This document shows, piece by piece, positions 1 to 6,113 of a DNA stretch of 8,519 nucleotides. The stretch is taken from contig JALUWH010000221.1 of NCBI GenBank assembly GCA_027019685.1, positions 1 to 8,519 of the forward strand, written 5' to 3'. The translations under genes were made by a program, and so were the position numbers. Position 1 is the stretch's first letter, and the number at the start of each line of letters is the position of its first letter. Under the pieces are notes generated by a model, which was not told the DNA's origin, made no database searches, and was given only the letters and a program-made list of their open reading frames with translations. This DNA comes from Ghiorsea sp. Lineage in GTDB: Bacteria > Pseudomonadota > Zetaproteobacteria > Mariprofundales > Mariprofundaceae.

Positions 1-692
1 TAGGTATTCATTTTGGTGCAAAAGCAAGCAATGAAACCACAGGTACTTGCGTGGTTTTAATCACCCCCGATGCCCAACGCACCATGCTGACCAACCTTGG
101 CGTATCGGCAAGCTTATCCCCATCAGATATTGATGCAGATGCGGTTGCCAAAGCTGACTATATTTATGTGGAAGGTTATTTATTTGCTGGCGAATCGACC
201 AAAGAAGCAGCCTTGCATGCCATTGATATTGCCAACCAATGTGGCACCAAAATCGCCCTCACTATTTCCGACCCCTTCTTGGTCGATATTTGCCGTGATG
301 AGTTCAAATATCTGATTGAAGGCCCTGTGGATTTATTGTTTTGCAATGAAGATGAAGCAGCAGCTTTAACGGGTGAAGATGACCCCATCCATGCAGCCCA
401 TGCTATCCACAAAACATGTGATAACGTGGCACTCACCTTGGGTAAAAATGGCTCTATCATTATGCACGAAGGTGAAGCCATTGCCATTGAAGGTGTCACC
501 GTTGATGCTGTGGATACCACAGGTGCAGGCGACATGTATGCCGCTGGTGTGTTATACGGCATCACCAATGGTTTAAGCTGGAAACAGGCAGGCCACTTAG
601 GCAGCCATGCCGCTGCAAAAATTGTAGCCCAACTTGGCGCAAGGCTTCCTGCACCACTGTCTCAAGAAGAAATTCAACGGCTACTAAAGTAA
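1..692 (+). CDS. PfkB-family carbohydrate/nucleoside kinase, 3' part (adenosine kinase-like)
   Basis: The reading frame is open from the first base of the window, so the N-terminal third lies upstream. The visible part starts GIHFGAKASNETTGTCVVL, then ITPDAQRT, as in adenosine kinase and ribokinase-like enzymes that phosphorylate a sugar or nucleoside hydroxyl with ATP in the cytoplasm. The PfkB C-terminal signature DTTGAGD is at about nt 513-533 with the catalytic base as its last Asp (codon 531-533), followed by a Gly/Ala-rich anion-hole helix. The LFCNEDEA block (about nt 336-359) is the usual N-x-x-E region that helps bind Mg-phosphate. The C-terminus looks complete. It lies outside the left island repeat and is probably a core gene. 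The exact substrate (adenosine, ribose or fructose) cannot be decided from this part; TGTCVVLITPDAQRT favours adenosine kinase-like members. Confidence 0.88.
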   Translation, partial: GIHFGAKASNETTGTCVVLITPDAQRTMLTNLGVSASLSPSDIDADAVAKADYIYVEGYLFAGESTKEAALHAIDIANQCGTKIALTISDPFLVDICRDEFKYLIEGPVDLLFCNEDEAAALTGEDDPIHAAHAIHKTCDNVALTLGKNGSIIMHEGEAIAIEGVTVDAVDTTGAGDMYAAGVLYGITNGLSWKQAGHLGSHAAAKIVAQLGARLPAPLSQEEIQRLLK

Positions 693-698
693 ACCAAG

Positions 699-741
699 GG
701 CTGCCCAGGTTTACAACTAGAAAAAGCTTCCTGAGGCAGCC
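699..741 (+). terminator. Hairpin after the PfkB kinase gene, possible terminator
   Basis: An 11-bp stem GGCTGCCCAGG (699-709) pairs with CCTG-A-GGCAGCC (730-741), with one bulged A and a 20-nt loop. It starts 7 nt after the kinase stop codon, which suits transcription termination. The tract after it (ACTTTGTAAGTTTT) is only loosely U-rich, so it may be an inefficient or Rho-assisted terminator or a 3'-end stabilising hairpin. Confidence 0.5.
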
Positions 742-786
742 ACTTTGTAAGTTTTATGGCTACTTTGACGTGGAATGAAAACTAAT

Positions 787-843
787 TAAACACTTACTGT
801 TGATCAAATGATAATTAACCAACAAGTTTATCTGCTATTTGTG
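787..843 (+). repeat. Left copy of the island-flanking direct repeat (candidate attL)
   Basis: The 16-mer TAAACACTTACTGTTG at 787-802 recurs exactly at 7380-7395. The 29-nt block starting TTAACCAACAA (815-843) matches 7420-7448 at 25 of 29 positions by eye. The two blocks are 12 nt apart here and 24 nt apart in the right copy, which carries an extra TTAACCAA unit. Same order and orientation, one copy next to the integrase gene and the other beside the core kinase gene, is what att sites of an integrated element look like. The crossover core cannot be placed from this window alone. Confidence 0.65.
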
Positions 844-876
844 TCAAGTAAGTGGTGTAACATTGTATAGTAACGT

Positions 877-888
877 AAGCTGCAGCTT
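877..888. repeat. Perfect 12-bp palindrome downstream of abiEii
   Basis: AAGCTGCAGCTT at 877-888 is a perfect palindrome 16 nt beyond the abiEii stop codon. It has no adjoining U-run on the minus strand, so it is not a standard terminator. The rest of 844-903 shows no gene. Confidence 0.35.
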
Positions 889-903
889 CCCCCATTTGTT
901 CCC

Positions 904-1773
904 TCACTCAGCCAGCTTGGTTGCTCCCATCAAAATAGGTCGTATCTTCTCAATGGTCTCATGCAATGTTTTGTTTGCTTTATGGCTAATACCAACACGA
1001 TTTACAAATGCCGACCATTGTTTTTGTTTGTCATCGTCTTTAGAAAACGCATCTGTTAATGCCAAAGGTGTACTTGTAGGTAGTATCGTTCCCCTACGCT
1101 TAAATGTGTTGGCTATAGCGTTGTTTAATATCTGCATATCAGGGTTTAAAAATTTACATATCGCCCAAACATCATAAAAATCTTTCATGCGACTGTTGGC
1201 AAAACCAATTGAGACCATGGCTTCAAACTTCTCCGCAAGCACTGTTTCTACAGGGTATGCCTTAAGCTTTAGTGCTTCCATATCCAGCAAGGTGGGAAAT
1301 ACAATTTCTTCTGCATCTGGGGTTATCATATCGCCCACACCAATATCCGCCTGAATACTAATCATCGCCTTGCCAAGATATGCTTTTAGCAAAACCCTGA
1401 CTCCACCATAATGATTGTCTTCCCTGATTTCATTGACACGAATCGTTGAAGCATCAAACTCTAAACCATCATCAACATCTGTTTCCATATGACAAAGGTC
1501 TGAGAAGATTTGTTCTATTTTTGTGATGGATGCATCACCCATTTTAAGAAAGTCCACATCCTTAGTCGCCCTGTAAGCATCGCCACTCCAGTAAGCAAAC
1601 AACATCGCACCTTTTAATACAAAATCATCACGGTATGTTGAATGAGCCAAACGATACAGCAGTCTTTCCAATCCATAGTTGGTTAAAAGTCTGCCAAAAT
1701 CTATGCGCTGATTGCGTGCCTGTTGATTTAATCGCTCTCGGACAGAGGCGGATATGTTGGTTGGCGCACTCAT
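904..1773 (-). CDS. abiEii: AbiEii/AbiGii-type nucleotidyltransferase toxin
   Basis: A 289-residue protein of the DUF1814 nucleotidyltransferase family, the toxin of type IV AbiE toxin-antitoxin pairs. Family members add nucleotides to a cellular target (tRNA 3' ends in characterised relatives), arresting growth, and in some hosts abort phage infection. Visible motifs: KGAMLF (54-59) leading to the metal-binding DVD at 72-74 in the RATKDVDF block; QADIGVGD at 141-148; YPVETVLAEKFEAM at 173-186; and NSRMKDFYDVW at 193-203, the conserved C-terminal NTase motif with its D-x-x-D-like Asp pair. Length is normal. The start overlaps the abiEi stop as ATGA, and GGAG lies 11 nt upstream inside abiEi, so the two are translationally coupled. 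All motifs expected for activity are present. The molecular target in this host is unknown. Confidence 0.93.
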   Translation of the reverse strand: MSAPTNISASVRERLNQQARNQRIDFGRLLTNYGLERLLYRLAHSTYRDDFVLKGAMLFAYWSGDAYRATKDVDFLKMGDASITKIEQIFSDLCHMETDVDDGLEFDASTIRVNEIREDNHYGGVRVLLKAYLGKAMISIQADIGVGDMITPDAEEIVFPTLLDMEALKLKAYPVETVLAEKFEAMVSIGFANSRMKDFYDVWAICKFLNPDMQILNNAIANTFKRRGTILPTSTPLALTDAFSKDDDKQKQWSAFVNRVGISHKANKTLHETIEKIRPILMGATKLAE

Positions 1774-2393
1774 GCTGTCAAAGACTCCAAATACGGCTGC
1801 ATCACATTTTTCACCCTACAAACCTCAGCATACTGTTGTAGATCTTGCATAGTAAACTTTTTAGCCTTCCAGCCTTCTTTCAAGGCTTCAATGGCAACAT
1901 CAAGACCAATCTTATTTCTATATTTAAAGCAATCCACAATCGTTTTGGCAGTGTTATATACAGGCACTTTCACACCATCAATGTTGTGATAAGCAATGCC
2001 GCTGGTTAGCGCATCACCTGAAAAACGGACAATGCGCACTGGCAAATCTTTAATTTGCGGCAGCCTAGCCTTGCGATCAATCGTTACCCAAACCTCAAAT
2101 GGCAACTGTGTTGTGATTTCATGGATGACCAAAGCAGACAACAAACAAATCGTGCCTTTAGGGATGCGCTTACTGACTTCCACTATGGTTTGTTTCTCGG
2201 ATAGTTCTGCATGTGCTGCAATATAAAGGCCCCGTGCAGTACGCTGCAAAAGCCCACGTTGATATAGCCTACTTAGGTATCTTCGCGGAATATTGTGAGC
2301 ATCAAGGTCGCAAGGGCGAAGCAAGCCTTCTTGTTGAAGAAGGGCAAAGATGCGCGTTACCGCATTATCTTTTGCTTTTATGTTTTGTCCCAT
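1770..2393 (-). CDS. abiEi: AbiEi-type antitoxin and transcriptional repressor
   Basis: A 207-residue antitoxin of the type IV AbiE system. Residues about 12-60 form a winged-helix DNA-binding domain ending in RGLLQRTARGLY, a signature of AbiEi-like regulators. The following domain holds SALVIHEITTQLP (86-98) and a basic DRKARLPQI stretch (106-114), typical of the family's C-terminal domain. Members neutralise the partner toxin without stable complex formation and repress their own promoter through the winged helix. The start at 2393 is preceded by AAAGG about 9 nt upstream. An ATG 7 nt further upstream is in another frame. It is first in a two-gene operon with abiEii (4-nt overlap) and has a clear promoter at 2423-2451. 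Confidence 0.92.
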   Translation of the reverse strand: MGQNIKAKDNAVTRIFALLQQEGLLRPCDLDAHNIPRRYLSRLYQRGLLQRTARGLYIAAHAELSEKQTIVEVSKRIPKGTICLLSALVIHEITTQLPFEVWVTIDRKARLPQIKDLPVRIVRFSGDALTSGIAYHNIDGVKVPVYNTAKTIVDCFKYRNKIGLDVAIEALKEGWKAKKFTMQDLQQYAEVCRVKNVMQPYLESLTA

Positions 2394-2422
2394 TATGCAT
2401 ACCTTTGTGAATAAGTGCCGAC

Positions 2423-2451
2423 ATATTAGGACAATATAAATATAATTACAA
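2423..2451 (-). promoter_or_regulatory. Promoter of abiEi-abiEii
   Basis: On the minus strand, -35 TTGTAA (2446-2451) and -10 TAATAT (2423-2428) are separated by exactly 17 bp, giving transcription of abiEi with a leader of about 25 nt. The region is strongly AT-rich. The palindrome at 2450-2466 touches the -35 box. Confidence 0.6.
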
Positions 2452-2466
2452 GTTGGCTAGCCACTT
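2450..2466. promoter_or_regulatory. Candidate operator: near-palindrome at the abiE -35 box
   Basis: AAGTTGGCTAGCCACTT reads as the palindrome AAGTGGCTAGCCACTT interrupted by one extra T. It overlaps the upstream edge of the abiE -35 element. AbiEi proteins are known to autoregulate by binding inverted repeats at their promoter, so this is a reasonable operator candidate. No second copy is seen nearby. Confidence 0.4.
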
Positions 2467-2667
2467 CCTCGACCATATATCCTAAAAACTATTTTACCTT
2501 CAATCCTTTGCATGACTATCACCAAAATATTTTTTAGAAAAACAAGGTTCTTCTTCTGAATTTCATATAGCAAGATTCTAAAGGGAATAATCTTCTTTTC
2601 TATACATCAACTTCAATTAAATTACTTAGTGAAACATCTTGTAACTGACCTGTTTCACTCATTGCAT
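2467..2667. other. AT-rich intergenic stretch, no gene seen
   Basis: Between the abiE promoter and the fragment ending at 2668. No open frame of credible composition, RNA gene or clear repeat is visible on either strand. Confidence 0.5.
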
Positions 2668-2947
2668 TTACCTTATAGGAACCGGTGCAATAAATTCAAA
2701 GTCTTTAAACTTAACAGCAAAACCATCACTTGAGTCAAAGTGCTCTATGCGAGCAAGGCGACGTTCACCATAAACCTTTGATACGAGCTCAATCCCCTTC
2801 ATTCCTAACAAGGACTCAACAAGATCTTTCCTTAGATATAATAACTCTTGATAATTACTTGCCGCATTATCGCGTTGATGTATAAGTACTGTAGCCAATA
2901 CACCCTCTGAATCTACGTAAGTTATGTCTACTATTTTGAGGGTAGTC
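2668..2947 (-). pseudogene. C-terminal fragment of an unrecognised protein
   Basis: The frame is open from beyond 2947 to the stop at 2668 (about 93 codons up to the junction). It reads like true coding sequence: a strand-turn-strand stretch (LKIVDITYVDSEGVLATVLI), a helix rich in Leu and Glu, then KFKDFEFIAPVPIR at the C-terminus. The only start inside it is TTG at 2896-2898, with GAGGG 4 nt upstream, which could give a 76-residue protein. However, the coding character continues upstream of that TTG, so I read it as the end of a larger gene cut at about 2948, where a repeat shared with 5280 begins. I do not recognise the family. Confidence 0.45.
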
Positions 2948-3049
2948 CAAAAGGTGTTACACCCCGTAACAGCTTATTTTACAATGTTTCTTAAAATGTA
3001 TAATTTCAATTCACGTATCCCAATTTGGCGAACCAAGGAAGATAAAAGT
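2948..3049. repeat. Conserved repeat, copy 1 (3' flank and last codons of the unrecognised gene)
   Basis: Matches 5280-5382 in the same orientation. Over the first about 80 nt there are only three substitutions and two balancing one-base indels. Most of it (2948-3010) lies beyond the position equivalent to the stop codon of the other copy, so it is non-coding. It includes GTTACACCCCGTAAC, a 5-bp inverted repeat around ACCCC. Similarity drops sharply past about 3049, deeper into the coding part. Confidence 0.8.
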
Positions 3050-3265
3050 CATATTGTTTAAAGTTACTTTCAATCGCTTGCTGGACAGGCTCACTATTAA
3101 TCGTTTCTTTTTGATCATGCCAAAACTGTAGGTGTACTTTTTACAAAGTATCAACAACATACCAGATACTTAGACTTGTCTGTGGATATTTTAGAGAAGC
3201 ACTTTGAACAAAAAACTTGTAACGATCAAATTCGATAAGGAATTTACACCAAGTTTCCTCGAAGA
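3011..3265 (-). pseudogene. Broken paralogue of the unrecognised gene at 5343-6095
   Basis: Translation of the minus strand gives SIWYVVDTL, a stop (TAA at 3141-3143), then KVHLQFWHDQ. The other copy reads SIWHVVDILKKVHLQFWSD, so the stop replaces a Lys codon. Further upstream the frame reads FLIEFDRYKFFVQSASLKY before meeting other stops. Near the C-terminus one base present in the other copy (5361) is missing after 3028, shifting the frame. It is therefore a 5'-truncated, doubly disrupted paralogue. Function unknown. Confidence 0.7.
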
Positions 3266-3452
3266 GGGTCTTTTATAGTATTTTTCCACCATATATACTA
3301 TTTTTCAACTTCATACGGCATATTTAATGGCAAAAATATCTGGGATATAGGTGTTAAGTTTGCTTGATTCAATAAATTCTATATTGTTTTTCCATAAATA
3401 TTAGAAATATGATATATTTATAACAAATTTCCATAGGCTATAAGGTTTTTAT
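3266..3452. other. AT-rich upstream region of fic
   Basis: No gene. Two features are visible. ATAGTAT (3275-3281) and ATACTAT (3295-3301) form a 7-bp inverted repeat followed by TTTT, a weak hairpin. ATAAATAT (3394-3401) and ATATTTAT (3414-3421) form an 8-bp inverted repeat over the likely fic promoter. In such AT-rich DNA both may be chance. Confidence 0.4.
3390..3418 (+). promoter_or_regulatory. Possible fic promoter
   Basis: TTCCAT (3390-3395) and TATATT (3413-3418) are spaced by 17 bp about 35 nt before the fic start. The -35 match is weak. The inverted repeat ATAAATAT/ATATTTAT overlaps both elements and could be an operator. Confidence 0.3.
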
Positions 3453-4934
3453 ATGATGAAGAAGGCAGGGTATTCGGCACTGAAGGAGATGTATGGCTTG
3501 CCAGACATTACTCACCATGTCACATCATACATTGTGTCAGGCGCACGAAAAACAGTTGATCATCAAGAGTATTATCCACCCATCTATGCGCCAGAAGATA
3601 CATTGGGTGGTCATCTGGAGTTTGCCCTCAAGTTTGAAGGTGTAAACTTGGGATTGCTCGCTGAACTGTTTGCCGTAGCTCCTATCAATGATCTTGTCAG
3701 CTATATTCAATCTAAACCCAGTGGCATCAATACCCGTCGCGCTTGGTTCTATTATGAGTTTTTGACTGGTGAACAACTAGATATTCCAGACCTTGATTCA
3801 ACAGTTGGCTATGTCGATGCGCTAGGCTCAAAAGCCTATGTGGTTCGGACAGGTGTTCGCATGCAGCGCTATCGAGTACGTAACAACCTTCTTGGCAATC
3901 AACACTTCTGCCCTGTTGTGCGCAAAACAAACGTTCTAAAACAGTATTCATGGGAAAGTATGCGTGATCATGCGGCAGCAATCGTAAGCTCGTATGATGC
4001 AGAAACACTGGCGCGGGCTGTGAACTATCTTTATACAAAAGAGACGCGCTCATCGTTTGCGATTGAGCATGAAGAGCCAACGGCAACAAAAATGGAGCGT
4101 TTTGGTAAAGCCCTTCAATCTGTGCGTAAATTCCCCCATTTGGATAAGCAGGCATTGATAGACCTTCAGAGCATCATGCTCGATGAACGGTTTGCCGCAT
4201 CGGATTACCGTGATGATCAAAACTATGTCGGTGAGACCGTCGGACGGAGAGAGATATTCCACTTTATTTCACCCAAACCAGAAGATGTGTCACAACTTAT
4301 GCAGGGTTTGATTGATTTCTTGGCAAGCAGTGATGATATAGATCCTGTGGTTGTGGCAGCTGTCGCATCCTTCGGCTTTGTGTTTATCCATCCATTTGAT
4401 GATGGCAATGGTAGAACCCATCGCTATATGATTCATCATACATTGGCGAACCGTGGGGTTACACCTGAAGGTGTGATTTTTCCAGTTTCGGCAACGATGC
4501 TGAACCATGTGCATGAATATGATGCGTGCCTAGAATCTTTTTCCAAATCAATCATGCCGCTGATTGATTTTGTATCGAATGATGATGCCTCAATAGAAGT
4601 ATTGAATGAAACGGTAAATTTATACCGATATTTCGATGCCACACGAATGGCGGAATATCTCTATGCATGTGTTGATGCAACGATTGAAGGTGAACTAAAA
4701 GTCGAATTGCAAACTGTATCGGCATTTGCACATGCCAGAAAAGCCATTGATGCTGCTTTTGATCTGCCAGAGAAACAAAAAAACTTGTTCCTCAAACTCT
4801 GCTGGCAAGGCAAAGGGCAAATATCAAAGGCCAAAAGGAAGTCGCATTTTGATGCGTTTACAGATGATGAAATAGATATGATGCAGCGTCTTGTTACACC
4901 ATATTTTGCAGTAGAATCAGGAGAAGATGGATGA
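3453..4934 (+). CDS. Fic-family protein (predicted AMP/NMP transferase), associated with hsdM
   Basis: A 493-residue Fic protein. The catalytic loop HPFDDGNGRTHR is at 313-324 with the essential His (313) and both Arg, so it should transfer a nucleotide monophosphate to a Ser, Thr or Tyr hydroxyl of a target protein. The flap lies at about 258-283 (YVGETVGRREIF). An inhibitory-helix motif precedes the core at 200-207 (SSFAIEHE, Glu205), as in class II Fic proteins that hold themselves inactive; the usual Gly/Asn after the Glu is His here. The first about 190 residues form a family-specific N-terminal region and residues 375-493 a C-terminal helical domain, perhaps winged-helix-like. AAGG lies about 9 nt before the start; the next codon is also ATG. 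It overlaps hsdM by ATGA, so it was part of a type I restriction-modification operon. The protein looks intact; its target is unknown. Confidence 0.92.
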   Translation: MMKKAGYSALKEMYGLPDITHHVTSYIVSGARKTVDHQEYYPPIYAPEDTLGGHLEFALKFEGVNLGLLAELFAVAPINDLVSYIQSKPSGINTRRAWFYYEFLTGEQLDIPDLDSTVGYVDALGSKAYVVRTGVRMQRYRVRNNLLGNQHFCPVVRKTNVLKQYSWESMRDHAAAIVSSYDAETLARAVNYLYTKETRSSFAIEHEEPTATKMERFGKALQSVRKFPHLDKQALIDLQSIMLDERFAASDYRDDQNYVGETVGRREIFHFISPKPEDVSQLMQGLIDFLASSDDIDPVVVAAVASFGFVFIHPFDDGNGRTHRYMIHHTLANRGVTPEGVIFPVSATMLNHVHEYDACLESFSKSIMPLIDFVSNDDASIEVLNETVNLYRYFDATRMAEYLYACVDATIEGELKVELQTVSAFAHARKAIDAAFDLPEKQKNLFLKLCWQGKGQISKAKRKSHFDAFTDDEIDMMQRLVTPYFAVESGEDG

Positions 4935-5049
4935 GCCCAGCAGATATTGTAAATAAACTTTGGAATTATTGCAGTGTGCTGCGTGATGATGACATGAGCT
5001 ATGGCGATTATGTGGAGCAACTCACCTACTTGTTATTCTTAGAGATGGC
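4931..5049 (+). pseudogene. hsdM: 5' remnant of type I restriction-modification methyltransferase gene
   Basis: The first 40 residues are the recognisable N-terminus of HsdM, the N6-adenine methyltransferase subunit: IVNKLWNYCSVLRDDDMSYG, then DYVEQLTYLLFLEMA. Full-length HsdM has about 480-530 residues. The match stops exactly where the TGTAGTGGC terminus of an IS3-family remnant begins (5050). The frame then runs on antisense to the transposase to 5149, a meaningless tail. The start overlaps the fic stop as ATGA with GGAGA 6 nt upstream, so translation was coupled. The AdoMet-binding and NPPF catalytic motifs are absent, so no methyltransferase can be made. No hsdS or hsdR lies in the window. 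Confidence 0.85.
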
Positions 5050-5282
5050 TGTAGTGGCTAAGTCAAATTGGCCAATTTATAAGAGCGATTCCAGAATATT
5101 TTTTCTTTTTGGTTTGGTGTCAAACCGAGGTTGTGCTTATGTGGCCTGACGCTGTTGTAGTAGCCAATGATATAGCTCCAAATTACCTGCCTTGTCTGTT
5201 CAAGTGATAGCAATCCCGTTTCAGGAATCCACTCCGTTTTCAAGCTTCTGAAGAAGCGTCTAGCCGTTTCGGGGCGCAACAA
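5050..5282 (-). mobile_element. Remnant of an IS3-family insertion sequence (transposase C-terminus and one terminus)
   Basis: The minus strand encodes the end of an IS3-family DDE transposase (OrfB): RFFRSLKTEWIPETG, then YIIGYYNSVRPHKHNLGLTP, ending YKLANLT at the stop (5058-5060). The Glu in SLKTEW is the last catalytic acid. The terminus TGTAGTGGC starts at 5050, 8 nt beyond the stop and exactly where hsdM similarity ends, so it is taken as the IS end. Upstream of RFF the expected RDNVFVE-like sequence is replaced by LRPETA, so the element is truncated at about 5262; the rest of OrfB, OrfA and the other terminus are missing. It cannot transpose. Confidence 0.83.
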
Positions 5283-5382
5283 AAGATGTTACACCCCATA
5301 ACAACTTATTTTTACAATGTTTCTAAAATGTATAATTTCAATTCACGTATCCCAATTTGGACGAATCACGGAAGATAATAGT
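5280..5382. repeat. Conserved repeat, copy 2
   Basis: Direct-repeat partner of 2948-3049. It covers the last about 12 codons of the unrecognised gene and 63 nt of its 3' flank, and ends at the IS3 remnant. Both copies end at the same base on this side (CAAAAG at 2948 and 5280) although the neighbouring DNA differs. Confidence 0.8.
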
Positions 5383-6095
5383 TTAATTACTGAATCAGAA
5401 AACCTACCTTTCCTAAAGAGTTTAATAAGCTCTGTCTCGACCACTCCGCTATTAACTGATTTTGTTCGGTCACTCCAAAACTGTAAATGCACCTTTTTCA
5501 AAATATCGACAACATGCCATATACTTGGGTTTGTCTGCTCATATTCCCACTGAGCTTGCTGATCCCTACCAGACCAAAACGATACCTTATCTTCACATGC
5601 CCATAGAGGTTTGATGACGGATGGTAATAATATCAGTTTCCTGTCTGCAAATAACATGCTTTCCTTAAACTTCTGAGAAACATATGCTCGCGAGGGGTGA
5701 GTATCTGATAGCCCAATACAATCCCATGTATGGTAATAAACGAGACCTAACGCTAGAAGGCGTTCAGAAACAATTGCTTCCACTCCATCATTATCATAAG
5801 GGATATTTTTTAGATTTTTATTGCGTTGGCGTAATAGTAATTTCTGCTGCTTAAGGCCTCTTATTTGTAGCCAGTGAGAAAAGTGCCTTTTGCAAAACGA
5901 AATTTGATTCCCATCATCCTCCCAAGAAAAGCTTTTAACAGATTGTAAAAAATGAACAGATGTGTCATCAGTTTCCGACCTTGATGCAGGAAGCTCTCCA
6001 ACATTAATAGCTGTTTTAATACTTTGAATAAAATCAAGTCGGTCGCTGCCTGAGATACCCTGTTGTTGTAAGGTAACTCTTGGATGCCAAAATGC
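5343..6095 (-). pseudogene. Unrecognised gene lacking its 5' end (250 open codons)
   Basis: One uninterrupted minus-strand frame of 250 codons runs from just inside a TGA at 6096-6098 to the stop at 5343-5345. It starts AFWHPRVTLQQQGISGSDRL and ends SSVIRPNWDT. There is no ATG, GTG or TTG in frame before the GTG at 5781-5783, whose use would discard 104 well-formed codons, so the gene has probably lost its start. The sequence is soluble-looking, rich in Trp, Lys and Gln, with a basic stretch (LKQQKLLLRQRNKN) near residues 110-123 and WHVVDILKKVHLQFW near 198-212. No signal peptide or membrane segment is visible and I recognise no domain. A second, more decayed copy lies at 3011-3265. Its truncated end faces the 3' end of the integrase gene only about 18 bp away, so the break may be an island rearrangement. 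Confidence 0.6.
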
Positions 6096-6113
6096 TCAGG
6101 GAGGTTGTTGGGG

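Noticed and set aside
854..863. GGTGTAACAT, also found reverse-complemented at the end of the 5280 repeat
   Set aside because: Ten bases only, with no extended similarity around it; too short to call a mobile-element end.
839..1177. Plus-strand frame overlapping abiEii
   Set aside because: Antisense shadow of a clearly recognised toxin gene; no family resemblance.
2956..2970. GTTACACCCCGTAAC as an integron attC or CRISPR-like repeat
   Set aside because: Lacks the attC consensus boxes and occurs only in the two repeat copies, with no spacer array.
3275..3301. ATAGTAT/ATACTAT inverted repeat followed by TTTT as a terminator
   Set aside because: An all A-T stem of 7 bp with a 13-nt loop is too weak, and no intact gene ends just upstream on the plus strand.
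4931..5149. A 72-residue complete small protein after fic
   Set aside because: Only the first 40 residues are HsdM; the rest is read antisense through the IS3 transposase remnant.
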